The notes under the pieces: model-generated
What the model saw: the letters and a program-made list of their open reading frames with translations, nothing else
The model's database searches: none
Told to the model about the DNA's origin: nothing
NCBI GenBank assembly: GCA_015067125.1
Contig: SVNB01000007.1
Location: forward strand, 1 to 25,339
Direction: 5' to 3'
DNA length: 25,339 bases
Source of the DNA: Oscillospiraceae bacterium
GTDB lineage: Bacteria; Bacillota; Clostridia; Oscillospirales; Ruminococcaceae
Shown here: positions 15,302 to 22,529 of the stretch, in pieces
How positions within the stretch are numbered: position 1 is the first letter of the stretch
How the letters are laid out: every line of letters begins with the position of its first letter
Translations under genes and position numbers: made by a program

Positions 15302-16039
15302 GTGAAAACGTATATAGATTCCGTCCGGCTTAAAGGCGAAATAGATAAAGAATCATATATCGCGGAGCTTCCGGCGGTAAAATTTCTTGCAGAGGGCGGA
15401 AAAATAGATATCTCCGCACCGGTAACGGTTTTTGTGGGAGAAAACGGAACCGGAAAATCCACCCTGCTTGAAGGAATAGCCGTTGCCTTCGGGTTTAATC
15501 CGGAAGGCGGCAGCCGCAATTTTGATTTTTCCACCGCGGCGACCCATTCCGGGCTTTTTAAACACATTTCCTTTGCCAAAAGGGCATACCCAAAAGACGG
15601 ATTTTTTCTGCGTGCGGAAAGTTTTTATAACGTGGCAACGTATATTGACAGCATTGATGACGGAGATTTTATTAAAGGCTACGGCGGCGTTTCTCTGCAC
15701 GAACAGTCCCACGGAGAAAGTTTTCTTTCTTTGGCGCTGAACAGATTTAGGGGCAGGGGACTTTATATTCTGGACGAGCCGGAAGCGGCTCTTTCTCCGC
15801 AAAGCATAATGACCCTTATAGCGCAGATGGGCAGGCTGACGAAGGAGGAAGATTCCCAGTTTATCATAGCCACCCATTCGCCGATGATAATGGCTTTTCC
15901 CGGGGCGCGGGTTTACGAATTTTCGGAAGAGGGAATAGAAGAAAAGGATTACCGCGAAACGGAGCATTTTCAGCTGATGAAAAGCTTTATGCAAAACCCC
16001 GACCGCATGATGAGATATATTCTGGAAAATGAAGAATAA
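15302..16039 (+). CDS. Stand-alone ABC-type/AAA ATPase
   Basis: The 245-residue protein has a complete ABC-type nucleotide-binding site: Walker A GENGTGKST (46-54), an SHGES signature-like segment (about 136-140), Walker B LYILDEPEAALS with D158-E159 and the H-loop ATHSP. It has no membrane segments, and no permease is nearby. The arrangement resembles the small predicted ATPases related to RecF/SMC and OLD-type (AAA_21/AAA_23) proteins rather than a transporter subunit. It has no long coiled coil or nuclease domain. The start is GTG with GAGGTG 5 nt before it. It may be cotranscribed with murC by read-through. The partner or substrate is unknown. Confidence 0.85.
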   Translation: MKTYIDSVRLKGEIDKESYIAELPAVKFLAEGGKIDISAPVTVFVGENGTGKSTLLEGIAVAFGFNPEGGSRNFDFSTAATHSGLFKHISFAKRAYPKDGFFLRAESFYNVATYIDSIDDGDFIKGYGGVSLHEQSHGESFLSLALNRFRGRGLYILDEPEAALSPQSIMTLIAQMGRLTKEEDSQFIIATHSPMIMAFPGARVYEFSEEGIEEKDYRETEHFQLMKSFMQNPDRMMRYILENEE

Positions 16040-16047
16040 ATAACAAA

Positions 16048-16077
16048 GCACCGCTCTGTTTTGGGCGGTGCTTTTTT
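16048..16077 (+). terminator. Intrinsic terminator of the ATPase gene
   Basis: GCACCGC (16048-16054) and GCGGTGC (16065-16071) flank a 10-nt loop and are followed by six T. It is the third terminator in this window using the same stem. Confidence 0.85.
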
Positions 16078-16096
16078 GTTCTATGTGGAATTGGAC

Positions 16097-16152
16097 AGGG
16101 TTTGCACCCTTCCGTCATGCCAAAGGCATGCCACCTCCCCTCAAGGGGAGGT
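16097..16152. repeat. Compact triple-hairpin intergenic repeat (REP-like)
   Basis: Three perfect hairpins lie in about 56 nt: AGGGT/ACCCT (16097-16110), CATGCC/GGCATG (16116-16130) and ACCTCCCCT/AGGGGAGGT (16133-16152). The element sits between the ATPase terminator and the end of a converging gene. I recall CTTCCGTCA...CCACCTCCC elements as frequent in draft genomes of gut Clostridia, which would make this a dispersed repeat; that memory is not verified. There is no T-run on the minus strand, so it is not a clear terminator for the minus-strand gene. Confidence 0.6.
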
Positions 16153-16155
16153 ATT

Positions 16156-16575
16156 TTATTCTTCCTCTTTTTCTTTTTCCACCATGGTTTCTGCACCAAG
16201 AAGGAATTTATCCGCAAAGGTAAGAAGATAGCCTTTGCCGGGTTCAAAATCCATGCCGGCAACTTCAAGGTTTACGTTAAAATGGGGAATGCTTATGCAC
16301 ATTCCGCTTGTGGGTTCCGCAAAAACAAGGGTGCCTTCGCCATAGCGGACAAATTTAAGCAGCACTTCCATGGTATCAAGAATTTTGTAATGTGGGCAGG
16401 AAGGCCAGTAATCTATATCGTCGATGTTGGAATCATACATTCCGTGGTCGATCATATCTTCGATAAGAAGAAAAACAGCGTTTTTGGTTGCGTCTGCGGT
16501 AATTCCGCGGACCATGCTTGGGTGTTTGTTATAAAGAATAAGAGTGCCCTCTTTGAGTTCATCTGAAGGTTTCAT
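16156..16575 (-). CDS. Unknown 139-residue protein downstream of prmA
   Basis: I do not recognise the family. The protein is soluble, with no signal peptide or membrane helix. It has a mixed composition with several acidic stretches (DSNIDDIDYWPSCPHYKILD), and a C-terminal EKEKEEE tail. It begins with MKPSDELKEGTLILYNKHPSM. It starts 30 nt after prmA behind an AAAGGAGA site, so it is probably the last gene of the heat-shock operon, which would make it heat-inducible by read-through. Nothing in the sequence ties it to protein folding. Confidence 0.75.
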   Translation of the reverse strand: MKPSDELKEGTLILYNKHPSMVRGITADATKNAVFLLIEDMIDHGMYDSNIDDIDYWPSCPHYKILDTMEVLLKFVRYGEGTLVFAEPTSGMCISIPHFNVNLEVAGMDFEPGKGYLLTFADKFLLGAETMVEKEKEEE

Positions 16576-16605
16576 TTTTTTATGTTCTCCTTTCGGTGCT
16601 CAAAA

Positions 16606-17526
16606 TCAATAACGAAGCTTGATGGCTACCCAGCCGCCGTGCTTAAGGCGTTTTTCGGTGACAAATCCCGCTTCGTGGCAGGCGTTTTCCACTTCGTCCG
16701 CGCGGGTATCTATAATTCCGGAAACAATGAGCACGCCGCCTTTGAGCAGATAGTTCTTAACGGTGCTCAAAAGGCGGATAATAACGTCCGCAACAATGTT
16801 TGCGGTTACGATTTCGAATTTTCCGTGGACTTTATCCGTAAGGTCGCCGCAGACAAATTCGGTTTTATCCTGAACTTCGTTGATTTCTGCGTTTTCGTTT
16901 GCAACTTTTACCGCAACAGGGTCAATATCAACACCCAGGGCAGAAGGAGCACCCAAAAGAACGCCGCCGACAGAAAGAATACCGCTGCCGGTGCCAACGT
17001 CAAGAATTCTTGTTTCCGGAGTTACGCATTCTTCCAGAAGTTCAAGGCAAAGGCGGGTGGTATCGTGGGTGCCGGTGCCGAATGCCATACCGGGGTCAAG
17101 GCGCATCTGAACATCATCGCCGGAAGGGGTGTATTCTTCCCAGGAAGGTGTTACAACAATGCGCTTGCCTATGCGCTGGGTATGATAATACTGCTTCCAG
17201 TTGTTGGCCCAGTCCTCTTCGTTTACGCCGACTATGGAAATTTCGTGCTCGATTCCTTCGGAATCAAGGCGTTCTTTAATAAATTCAACACATTCCAAAG
17301 CGGCTTTTTCCTGCTTGATGTAAACGTGAATAAGGGAATGGGTGCGGTCACGCTCCAAAAGCTCCTGCTCGATAAGGTCAACGTGGGCGATGTTCCATAC
17401 AACGTTTTCAAGGTCGCTGTAATCTTCAACATAAATGCCCATATCGGCAATAACGGTGCATACGTCGCTTGCACGGGCTGTATCTTCGTTTTTTACTTTT
17501 ACGGTAAGCTCGTTCCAGGATTCCAT
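16606..17526 (-). CDS. prmA: Ribosomal protein L11 methyltransferase
   Basis: The 306-residue protein has the PrmA layout: an N-terminal L11-recognition domain (about 1-100), a linker with EEDWANNWKQYYH, then the SAM-dependent methyltransferase domain with AFGTGTHDTT (148-157), SAM-binding DVGTGSG (176-182), the acidic end of strand 2 (GVDIDPVAV) and the TANIVADV motif. It trimethylates L11 (RplK) using SAM. It begins 1 nt after dnaJ ends, and its AGGGAGAT ribosome binding site lies inside the end of dnaJ, so the two are translationally coupled. The dnaJ-prmA neighbourhood is classical in Firmicutes. Confidence 0.95.
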   Translation of the reverse strand: MESWNELTVKVKNEDTARASDVCTVIADMGIYVEDYSDLENVVWNIAHVDLIEQELLERDRTHSLIHVYIKQEKAALECVEFIKERLDSEGIEHEISIVGVNEEDWANNWKQYYHTQRIGKRIVVTPSWEEYTPSGDDVQMRLDPGMAFGTGTHDTTRLCLELLEECVTPETRILDVGTGSGILSVGGVLLGAPSALGVDIDPVAVKVANENAEINEVQDKTEFVCGDLTDKVHGKFEIVTANIVADVIIRLLSTVKNYLLKGGVLIVSGIIDTRADEVENACHEAGFVTEKRLKHGGWVAIKLRY

Positions 17527-17527
17527 T

Positions 17528-18694
17528 TTAATCTCCCTTGAATGCGTCTTTTATTTTGTCAAAAAAGCTTTTGCGTTTGGCATAGTTTTTATCTCCGGTG
17601 GAAGAATCAAACTCTTTAAGAAGATCCTTCTGTTTGCCGGAAAGGTTGGTGGGTACTTCTATGTTAATACGAACATACTGGTCGCCGCGGCCGCGTGCGT
17701 TTACGTACTGAACGCCCTTGTTGCGCAGACGGAAGGTGGTTCCGGGCTGGGTACCCTCCGGAACGGAATAAGAAACCTTGCCGTCCACGGTAGGAACGAT
17801 GATTTCATCGCCGAGCACTGCCTGGGCGTATGTGATGGGAACGTCCACCCAGATATCAAAGCCTTCGCGCTGGAAGATGGGGTCTTCTTTTACCATTACG
17901 GTTACGTTAAGGTCGCCGGCGGGGCCGCCGTTGGTGCCGTCGTCGCCCTGTCCGCGGACCACAAAGGTCTGGCCGTTGTCAATTCCGGCAGGGATATCCA
18001 CGGTTATCTTTCTGCTTTTGCGAACTCTTCCCATGCCGTTGCAGGCTTTGCAGGGATCGTTTATTACTTTGCCTTTGCCTCCGCAGCGGGAACAGGCTTT
18101 AACGGTCTGTATTACGCCAAAGGGGCTGCGCTGCTGAACGCGTACCTGGCCGCTGCCGCCGCATTCGGGGCAGGTTTCCGGGGTGGTGCCGGCTTTTGCG
18201 CCGGTGCCGGAACATTCTCCGCAACGTTCCAGGCGCTGGATAGGAATTTCTTTTTTGCAGCCTTTAACAGCTTCCATAAAGTTAAGCTGAATGCGCACCT
18301 GAGTATCGTTTCCGCGGATAGGTCCGTTGGGGTTGCGGGTTTTTGTGGAACCGCCAAAGCCGAATCCGCTGAAAATATCGCCGAAGATATCGCCGAAGTC
18401 GCCGAAATCCCCGTGGCCGTATTGCTGATATCTTTCGTATCCGCTTTGGCCGCCGCCATAGGAAGGATCTACGCCGGCGTGACCGAACTGGTCATAGCGG
18501 GCGCGTTTTTGTTTATCGGAAAGGACTTCATAGGCTTCGCCTACTTCCTTAAATTTGGCTTCTGCCGTTTTATCATCCGGGTTAAGGTCCGGGTGATACT
18601 GCTTTGCCATTTTGCGGTATGCTTTTTTTATTTCGTCGTCGCTGGCACCTTTTTCAACGCCAAGCACTTCGTAATAATCGCGCTTATCCGCCAT
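17528..18694 (-). CDS. dnaJ: Chaperone DnaJ (Hsp40, type I)
   Basis: The 388-residue protein contains the J domain with HPD (in KQYHPDLNPDD, about 33-35), a Gly/Phe-rich linker with repeated DIFGDIF-like segments, the zinc domain with four CxxCxGxG repeats (CGECSGTG, CPECGGSG, CSRCGGKG, CKACNGMG) and the C-terminal substrate-binding domain. It stimulates DnaK ATPase and delivers unfolded proteins. Its ATG has an AAGGTGA site. It lies 111 nt downstream of dnaK, separated by two hairpins, and is directly coupled to prmA. Confidence 0.97.
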   Translation of the reverse strand: MADKRDYYEVLGVEKGASDDEIKKAYRKMAKQYHPDLNPDDKTAEAKFKEVGEAYEVLSDKQKRARYDQFGHAGVDPSYGGGQSGYERYQQYGHGDFGDFGDIFGDIFSGFGFGGSTKTRNPNGPIRGNDTQVRIQLNFMEAVKGCKKEIPIQRLERCGECSGTGAKAGTTPETCPECGGSGQVRVQQRSPFGVIQTVKACSRCGGKGKVINDPCKACNGMGRVRKSRKITVDIPAGIDNGQTFVVRGQGDDGTNGGPAGDLNVTVMVKEDPIFQREGFDIWVDVPITYAQAVLGDEIIVPTVDGKVSYSVPEGTQPGTTFRLRNKGVQYVNARGRGDQYVRINIEVPTNLSGKQKDLLKEFDSSTGDKNYAKRKSFFDKIKDAFKGD

Positions 18695-18729
18695 GTTTGC
18701 ATCACCTTACTTTTCTTCTTGAATAGCAC

Positions 18730-18794
18730 TTTCTGCGCAGAGGAAACCCCTGCGCAGAAACGGATTTTTTATGGGTCTTTCCTATAAAGGAAAG
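18730..18794 (-). promoter_or_regulatory. Two hairpins between dnaK and dnaJ
   Basis: TTTCTGCGCAG and CTGCGCAGAAA (18730-18740, 18750-18760) form an 11-bp perfect stem with a 9-nt loop. CTTTCCT/AGGAAAG (18777-18783, 18788-18794) is a 7-bp stem. On the minus strand neither is followed by a U-run, so they are more likely processing or stability elements, or partial attenuators, than full terminators. Confidence 0.5.
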
Positions 18795-18805
18795 GTGTTT
18801 GCAGA

Positions 18806-20644
18806 TTAAACTTCTTTATAATCGGCATCAACGTAACCGTCGTCGTTGCCGTGGTTCTGGCAGTCGCCGCAGTTACCGTCGCAGCCGGGCTGGCCTTCTG
18901 CGCCGTTGGGGTTTGCCTGCTGATATACTTTTGCGGAAACCTCATAGAATTTTTCTTCAAGAGCTTTCTGTTTTGCTTTGATATCCTCGATATCCTCGCC
19001 TTTAAGGGATTCTTTAAGGTCGTTTATTTTTGCTTCAAGGCCGGATTTATCGTCTGCGGAAAGTTTATCGCCAAGATCTTTGATGGTTTTTTCGGACTGA
19101 TATACCATCTGGTCGGCGGCGTTGCGGGTATCGATTTCCTCGCGGTGTTTTTTATCCTGTTCGGCATACTGTTCTGCTTCTTTAACAGCTTTTTCAATAT
19201 CCTCTTTGCTCATGTTGGTGGAAGAGGTGATGGTGATGTGCTGTTCCTTGCCGGTGCCAAGGTCTTTTGCGCTTACATGAACAATGCCGTTTGCGTCGAT
19301 ATCGAAGGTTACTTCGATCTGCGGAATGCCTCTGGGAGCGGGCATAATGCCGTCAAGATGGAACATTCCAAGGCTCTTGTTATCTCTTGCCATTTCGCGT
19401 TCGCCCTGAAGAACATGAACCTCAACGGAGGTCTGGCCGTCTGCGGCAGTGGAGAAAATCTGGGATTTTTTAGCGGGAATGGTGGTGTTTCTGTCGATGA
19501 TTTTGGTGAATACGCCGCCAAGGGTTTCAAGACCGAGGGAAAGAGGAGTTACGTCAAGAAGAACAAGACCTTTAACTTCGCCGGAAAGAACGCCGCCCTG
19601 AATTGCCGCACCGATAGCTACGCATTCATCGGGGTTGATGCCTTTGAAAGGATCTTTGCCGGTAATGTTTTTAACTGCTTCCTGAACAGCGGGAATTCTG
19701 GAAGAACCGCCGACGAGAAGAATTTTATCAAGGTCAGAGGGTTTAAGGCCTGCGTCGGAAAGTGCCTGACGAACCGGTCCCATGGTTGCTTCAACAAGGT
19801 CTGCGGTAAGTTCGTTGAATTTTGCTCTGGAAACGTTTACGTCAAGGTGTTTCGGGCCGGTTGCATCTGCGGTGATAAAGGGAAGGTTTACGTTTGCCTG
19901 GGTCATGCCGGAAAGCTCGATTTTGCATTTTTCTGCGGCTTCTTTAAGTCTCTGCATTGCCATTTTGTCGCTGCGAAGGTCGATGCCGTTTTCCATTCTG
20001 AACTGATCTGCAAGATAGTTGATAAGTCTGTCGTCAAAGTCATCGCCGCCAAGGTGGTTGTTACCAGCGGTTGCAAGAACTTCCTGAATACCGTCGCCCA
20101 TTTCGATGATAGAAACGTCGAAGGTACCGCCGCCAAGGTCATAAACCATGATTTTCTGGTCTTCTTCTTTATCTGCACCGTATGCAAGAGCTGCAGCGGT
20201 AGGTTCGTTGATGATACGTTTTACTTCAAGACCTGCGATTTTGCCTGCGTCTTTGGTTGCCTGGCGCTGTGCGTCGGTAAAGTATGCGGGAACGGTGATA
20301 ACAGCTTCGGTTACAGGTTCGCCAAGGTAAGCTTCAGCGTCTGCTTTAAGTTTCTGAAGTACCATTGCGGAAATTTCCTGAGGAGTATAACCTTTGCCGT
20401 CGATGTTTACTTTGTAATCGCTTCCCATGTGACGTTTGATGGAAGTGACGGTTCTTTCGGGGTTGGTTACAGCCTGGCGTTTTGCTGCCTGGCCGATAAC
20501 GCGTTCACCGGTTTTGGAAAAACCGACAACGGAAGGGGTGGTTCTTGCGCCTTCGGGGTTGGGAATAACGGTGGGTTCGCCGGCTTCCATAACAGCTACG
20601 CAAGAGTTAGTAGTACCAAGGTCAATACCAATGATTTTTGCCAT
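18806..20644 (-). CDS. dnaK: Chaperone DnaK (Hsp70)
   Basis: The 612-residue protein is a complete Hsp70: MAKIIGIDLGTTNSCVAV at the start, phosphate-2 motif DLGGGTFDVSI, ILLVGGSSRIP, the interdomain linker VLLDVTPLSLG and the C-terminal substrate-binding domain and lid. The start at MAKIIG fits every DnaK and has TCCTCC-complement GGAGGA 7 nt upstream; an in-frame ATG five codons earlier overlaps that site. The disordered tail ends with the usual DADYKEV, but just before it stands an unusual cysteine cluster, GCDGNCGDCQNH (C588, C592, C595, H598). GrpE and DnaJ, its partners, are encoded on either side. Confidence 0.98.
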   Translation of the reverse strand: MAKIIGIDLGTTNSCVAVMEAGEPTVIPNPEGARTTPSVVGFSKTGERVIGQAAKRQAVTNPERTVTSIKRHMGSDYKVNIDGKGYTPQEISAMVLQKLKADAEAYLGEPVTEAVITVPAYFTDAQRQATKDAGKIAGLEVKRIINEPTAAALAYGADKEEDQKIMVYDLGGGTFDVSIIEMGDGIQEVLATAGNNHLGGDDFDDRLINYLADQFRMENGIDLRSDKMAMQRLKEAAEKCKIELSGMTQANVNLPFITADATGPKHLDVNVSRAKFNELTADLVEATMGPVRQALSDAGLKPSDLDKILLVGGSSRIPAVQEAVKNITGKDPFKGINPDECVAIGAAIQGGVLSGEVKGLVLLDVTPLSLGLETLGGVFTKIIDRNTTIPAKKSQIFSTAADGQTSVEVHVLQGEREMARDNKSLGMFHLDGIMPAPRGIPQIEVTFDIDANGIVHVSAKDLGTGKEQHITITSSTNMSKEDIEKAVKEAEQYAEQDKKHREEIDTRNAADQMVYQSEKTIKDLGDKLSADDKSGLEAKINDLKESLKGEDIEDIKAKQKALEEKFYEVSAKVYQQANPNGAEGQPGCDGNCGDCQNHGNDDGYVDADYKEV

Positions 20645-20721
20645 AATATATTCCTCCAATAAAGATAAGATTTAACAAATTTTGATTATTTTTAAAAGGG
20701 CTTTGCCTGTTTTAACAAGTT

Positions 20722-21240
20722 TTAGTTTGCAACGATTACCATTGTGTGGCGAATAACCTTATCGCCAAGCATATAGCCTTTGCGGTAAACGTCCGTTACA
20801 ACGTTTTCGCCGTAAGCCGGGTTATCAAGATGCATAACCGCTTCGTGCAGGTTGGGGTCAAACTGCTGATCCATGGCCGGTATCTCTTTTACTCCGATGT
20901 TTTCAAAAACTTCGGAAAGAGTGTTCTGAATAAGCGTGATGCCTTTTTTGAATTCTTCGTCCTTGCATTCATAACCAAGGGCTCTTTCAAAACTATCCAG
21001 AACGGGAAGAAGCTTTTTGACGGTTTCCACGGTGGCGTCGCCGTAAATGGCGTCTTTTTCGCGCTGGCTGCGTTTGCGGAAGTTATCGTATTCCGCAAGG
21101 GTACGCAGATATTTGTCATAAAGCTCGTCTTTTGCCTTCTGAAGAGTTTCCAGCTCTTCGCGAAGGGATTCAAGCTCCGTTTTTTCTGCGGGAGCTTCGG
21201 TCTGCTGTTCTTCTGTTGGGTTTACCTTTTCTTTATCCAT
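20722..21240 (-). CDS. grpE: Nucleotide exchange factor GrpE
   Basis: The 172-residue protein has the GrpE layout: an acidic disordered N-terminus, a long coiled coil (about 25-90, TELESLREELETLQKAKDEL then YLRTLAEYDNFRKRSQREK), and the beta domain with MDQQFDPNLHEAVM and VTDVYRKGYMLGDKVIRHTMVIV. It releases ADP from DnaK. The start was chosen at the ATG 5 nt after AGGTGA (21246-21251); GTG and ATG codons up to three codons earlier lie within that site. The first codons overlap the end of hrcA by 8 nt, which couples the two genes. Confidence 0.96.
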   Translation of the reverse strand: MDKEKVNPTEEQQTEAPAEKTELESLREELETLQKAKDELYDKYLRTLAEYDNFRKRSQREKDAIYGDATVETVKKLLPVLDSFERALGYECKDEEFKKGITLIQNTLSEVFENIGVKEIPAMDQQFDPNLHEAVMHLDNPAYGENVVTDVYRKGYMLGDKVIRHTMVIVAN

Positions 21241-22279
21241 TTTCATCACCTGTTTTTCTTTGATATGTTATAGAAAGCAGAGTGCCGAGTTTTTCAGCAA
21301 AATATTCAAGATGGGGAATAAGCTTTGCATAGTCCATTCGCACCGGACCGATAAGCCCTATTGTGCCGCAGTCGTTTTCTCCGATATTGAATCTTGCGAC
21401 CACAAGCGAGCTTCCGGAAAGCTGCGAAAGGCTGTTTTCTTTTCCGATAAAAACCGTTACGCCGGAAGGGTTGTTTCCGATAACCGGTCCAAGCTTATCG
21501 CGTTTGGAAATAAGCTTCATAATTTCCAGTGCTCTGTCCGAATATTCGTTATAGGTCAAAAGTTTTTCGCGGCCGCCAAGATAATACTGGCCGTCATAAA
21601 CGTCTTTGCAAAGTTCATATATGCCAACAATAAGCGGATTAAAAACGTTGGAATATTCTCCAAGCTGAACAGAAACGGCGGTTACAAATTCCGCACTGAT
21701 TTCTTTAAGGGTGTGCCCGCAAAAGCGGTCATTTGCAAACTTTTTAAAGAAATCGGATATTCCGGTGTTCACCCGGAACCCAAGCCGGCAGACTTTGCTT
21801 TTTACAACGCCGTTGGAAGCAATCACCAGAAGCACCACCGTGCTTTCGTCCGCAGGAACGATATCTATATGTTCAACAGTAACATAGTGGGGTGTTGTGG
21901 TCATGGCAACCGCGGCGCAGCCGGTGTATTCCGCAAGGGTTTCGGCAGAATCCGCAAGAAGTTTATCCGGATCCGGATCGCTTATATTGAAAAGGGCGTC
22001 TATGCCGTCTTTTTCGTCATCCGTAAGGGGTTTTACCATCATAAGGTCATCTATATATGCCCTGTAACCAAGATGGGAAGGAATTCTTCCGGCAGAGGTG
22101 TGGGGCTGTTCCAAAAGACCCATTTCGAAAAGGGCGGCCATTTCGTTCCGTATGGTTGCCGGAGAAACGCAGATTCCAGGAAATTCCGAAAGTGTTTTGG
22201 AACCCACCGGTTCGCCGGTTTGAATATAGGTTTCTACTATTGCAGAAAGTATTCTTTTTTTTCTGTCGTCAAAACGCAT
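21233..22279 (-). CDS. hrcA: Heat-inducible transcription repressor HrcA
   Basis: The 348-residue protein has the N-terminal winged helix with KKRILSAIVETYIQTGEPVGSKTLSE and the recognition segment SPATIRNEMAALFEMGLLEQPHTSAGRIPS, then the GAF-like domain and the C-terminal GTIGLIGPVRMDYAKLIPHLEYFAEKLGTLL segment, the family signature. HrcA binds CIRCE sites and represses hsp genes; its activity depends on GroEL in the family. It is the first gene of the operon, with a promoter and two CIRCE elements upstream. GGAGGTG lies 11 nt before the ATG. Confidence 0.97.
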   Translation of the reverse strand: MRFDDRKKRILSAIVETYIQTGEPVGSKTLSEFPGICVSPATIRNEMAALFEMGLLEQPHTSAGRIPSHLGYRAYIDDLMMVKPLTDDEKDGIDALFNISDPDPDKLLADSAETLAEYTGCAAVAMTTTPHYVTVEHIDIVPADESTVVLLVIASNGVVKSKVCRLGFRVNTGISDFFKKFANDRFCGHTLKEISAEFVTAVSVQLGEYSNVFNPLIVGIYELCKDVYDGQYYLGGREKLLTYNEYSDRALEIMKLISKRDKLGPVIGNNPSGVTVFIGKENSLSQLSGSSLVVARFNIGENDCGTIGLIGPVRMDYAKLIPHLEYFAEKLGTLLSITYQRKTGDENG

Positions 22280-22309
22280 TTTTGTGACCGCACCTCCTGT
22301 CTGTTTGAT

Positions 22310-22336
22310 TTAGCACTCATATCTTACGAGTGCCAA
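22310..22336 (-). promoter_or_regulatory. CIRCE operator 1 (HrcA binding site)
   Basis: TTAGCACTC, nine bases and GAGTGCCAA on the plus strand match the TTAGCACTC-N9-GAGTGCTAA consensus at 17 of 18 positions. It starts at the expected transcription start of hrcA, where bound HrcA would block RNA polymerase. Confidence 0.95.
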
Positions 22337-22343
22337 CAACTAT

Positions 22344-22371
22344 ATTATACATATATTTTTCCTGCTGTCAA
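22344..22371 (-). promoter_or_regulatory. Consensus sigma-A promoter of the hrcA operon
   Basis: On the minus strand a perfect TTGACA (22366-22371), a 16-bp spacer and a perfect TATAAT (22344-22349). Transcription would start near 22337, next to CIRCE 1. Confidence 0.9.
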
Positions 22372-22401
22372 GGGAATACACAAAATATTCACAAATTTTT
22401 T

Positions 22402-22428
22402 AGCACTTTATCTATTAGTGTGCTAATT
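22402..22428 (-). promoter_or_regulatory. Second, degenerate CIRCE operator upstream of the promoter
   Basis: TTAGCACTT, nine bases and GTGTGCTAA match the CIRCE consensus at 16 of 18 positions with exact N9 spacing. It lies about 31 bp beyond the -35 box, centred 92 bp from CIRCE 1. The remaining sequence between it and the next terminator (about 22429-22483) is AT-rich, with nothing else recognisable. Confidence 0.8.
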
Positions 22429-22483
22429 TTAAGAAAAATATACCGTTTTTACAAAATTTTTTATATTTTAATAACAATATAAT

Positions 22484-22510
22484 AAAAAAAGCGCACCCAA
22501 AAGGGTGCGC
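22484..22510 (-). terminator. Intrinsic terminator of the downstream lipoprotein gene
   Basis: Read on the minus strand, GCGCACCC/GGGTGCGC (22491-22498, 22503-22510) with a 4-nt loop is followed by a run of seven T. It separates this gene from the hrcA promoter. Confidence 0.88.
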
Positions 22511-22529
22511 CAAATGCTTTGTGTTTTAT

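Noticed and set aside
15302..16039. ATPase gene as part of an anti-phage defence pair (OLD/ATPase plus effector)
   Set aside because: It has no nuclease domain, and its neighbours are murC and a small helical protein without effector features. The position alone does not support defence.
18851..20662. Open frame of 603 codons antisense to dnaK
   Set aside because: Long antisense frames opposite dnaK are a well-known artefact of codon bias; the translation is Phe/Cys/Val-rich and featureless.
20645..20721. Separate internal promoter for dnaK
   Set aside because: A TTGTTA/TTAAAA pair with 17-bp spacing exists but both boxes are weak in AT-rich sequence, and there is no CIRCE there.
22429..22483. 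Possible small gene or RNA in the AT-rich stretch upstream of CIRCE 2
   Set aside because: No start with a ribosome binding site, no hairpin and no conserved-looking motif was visible.
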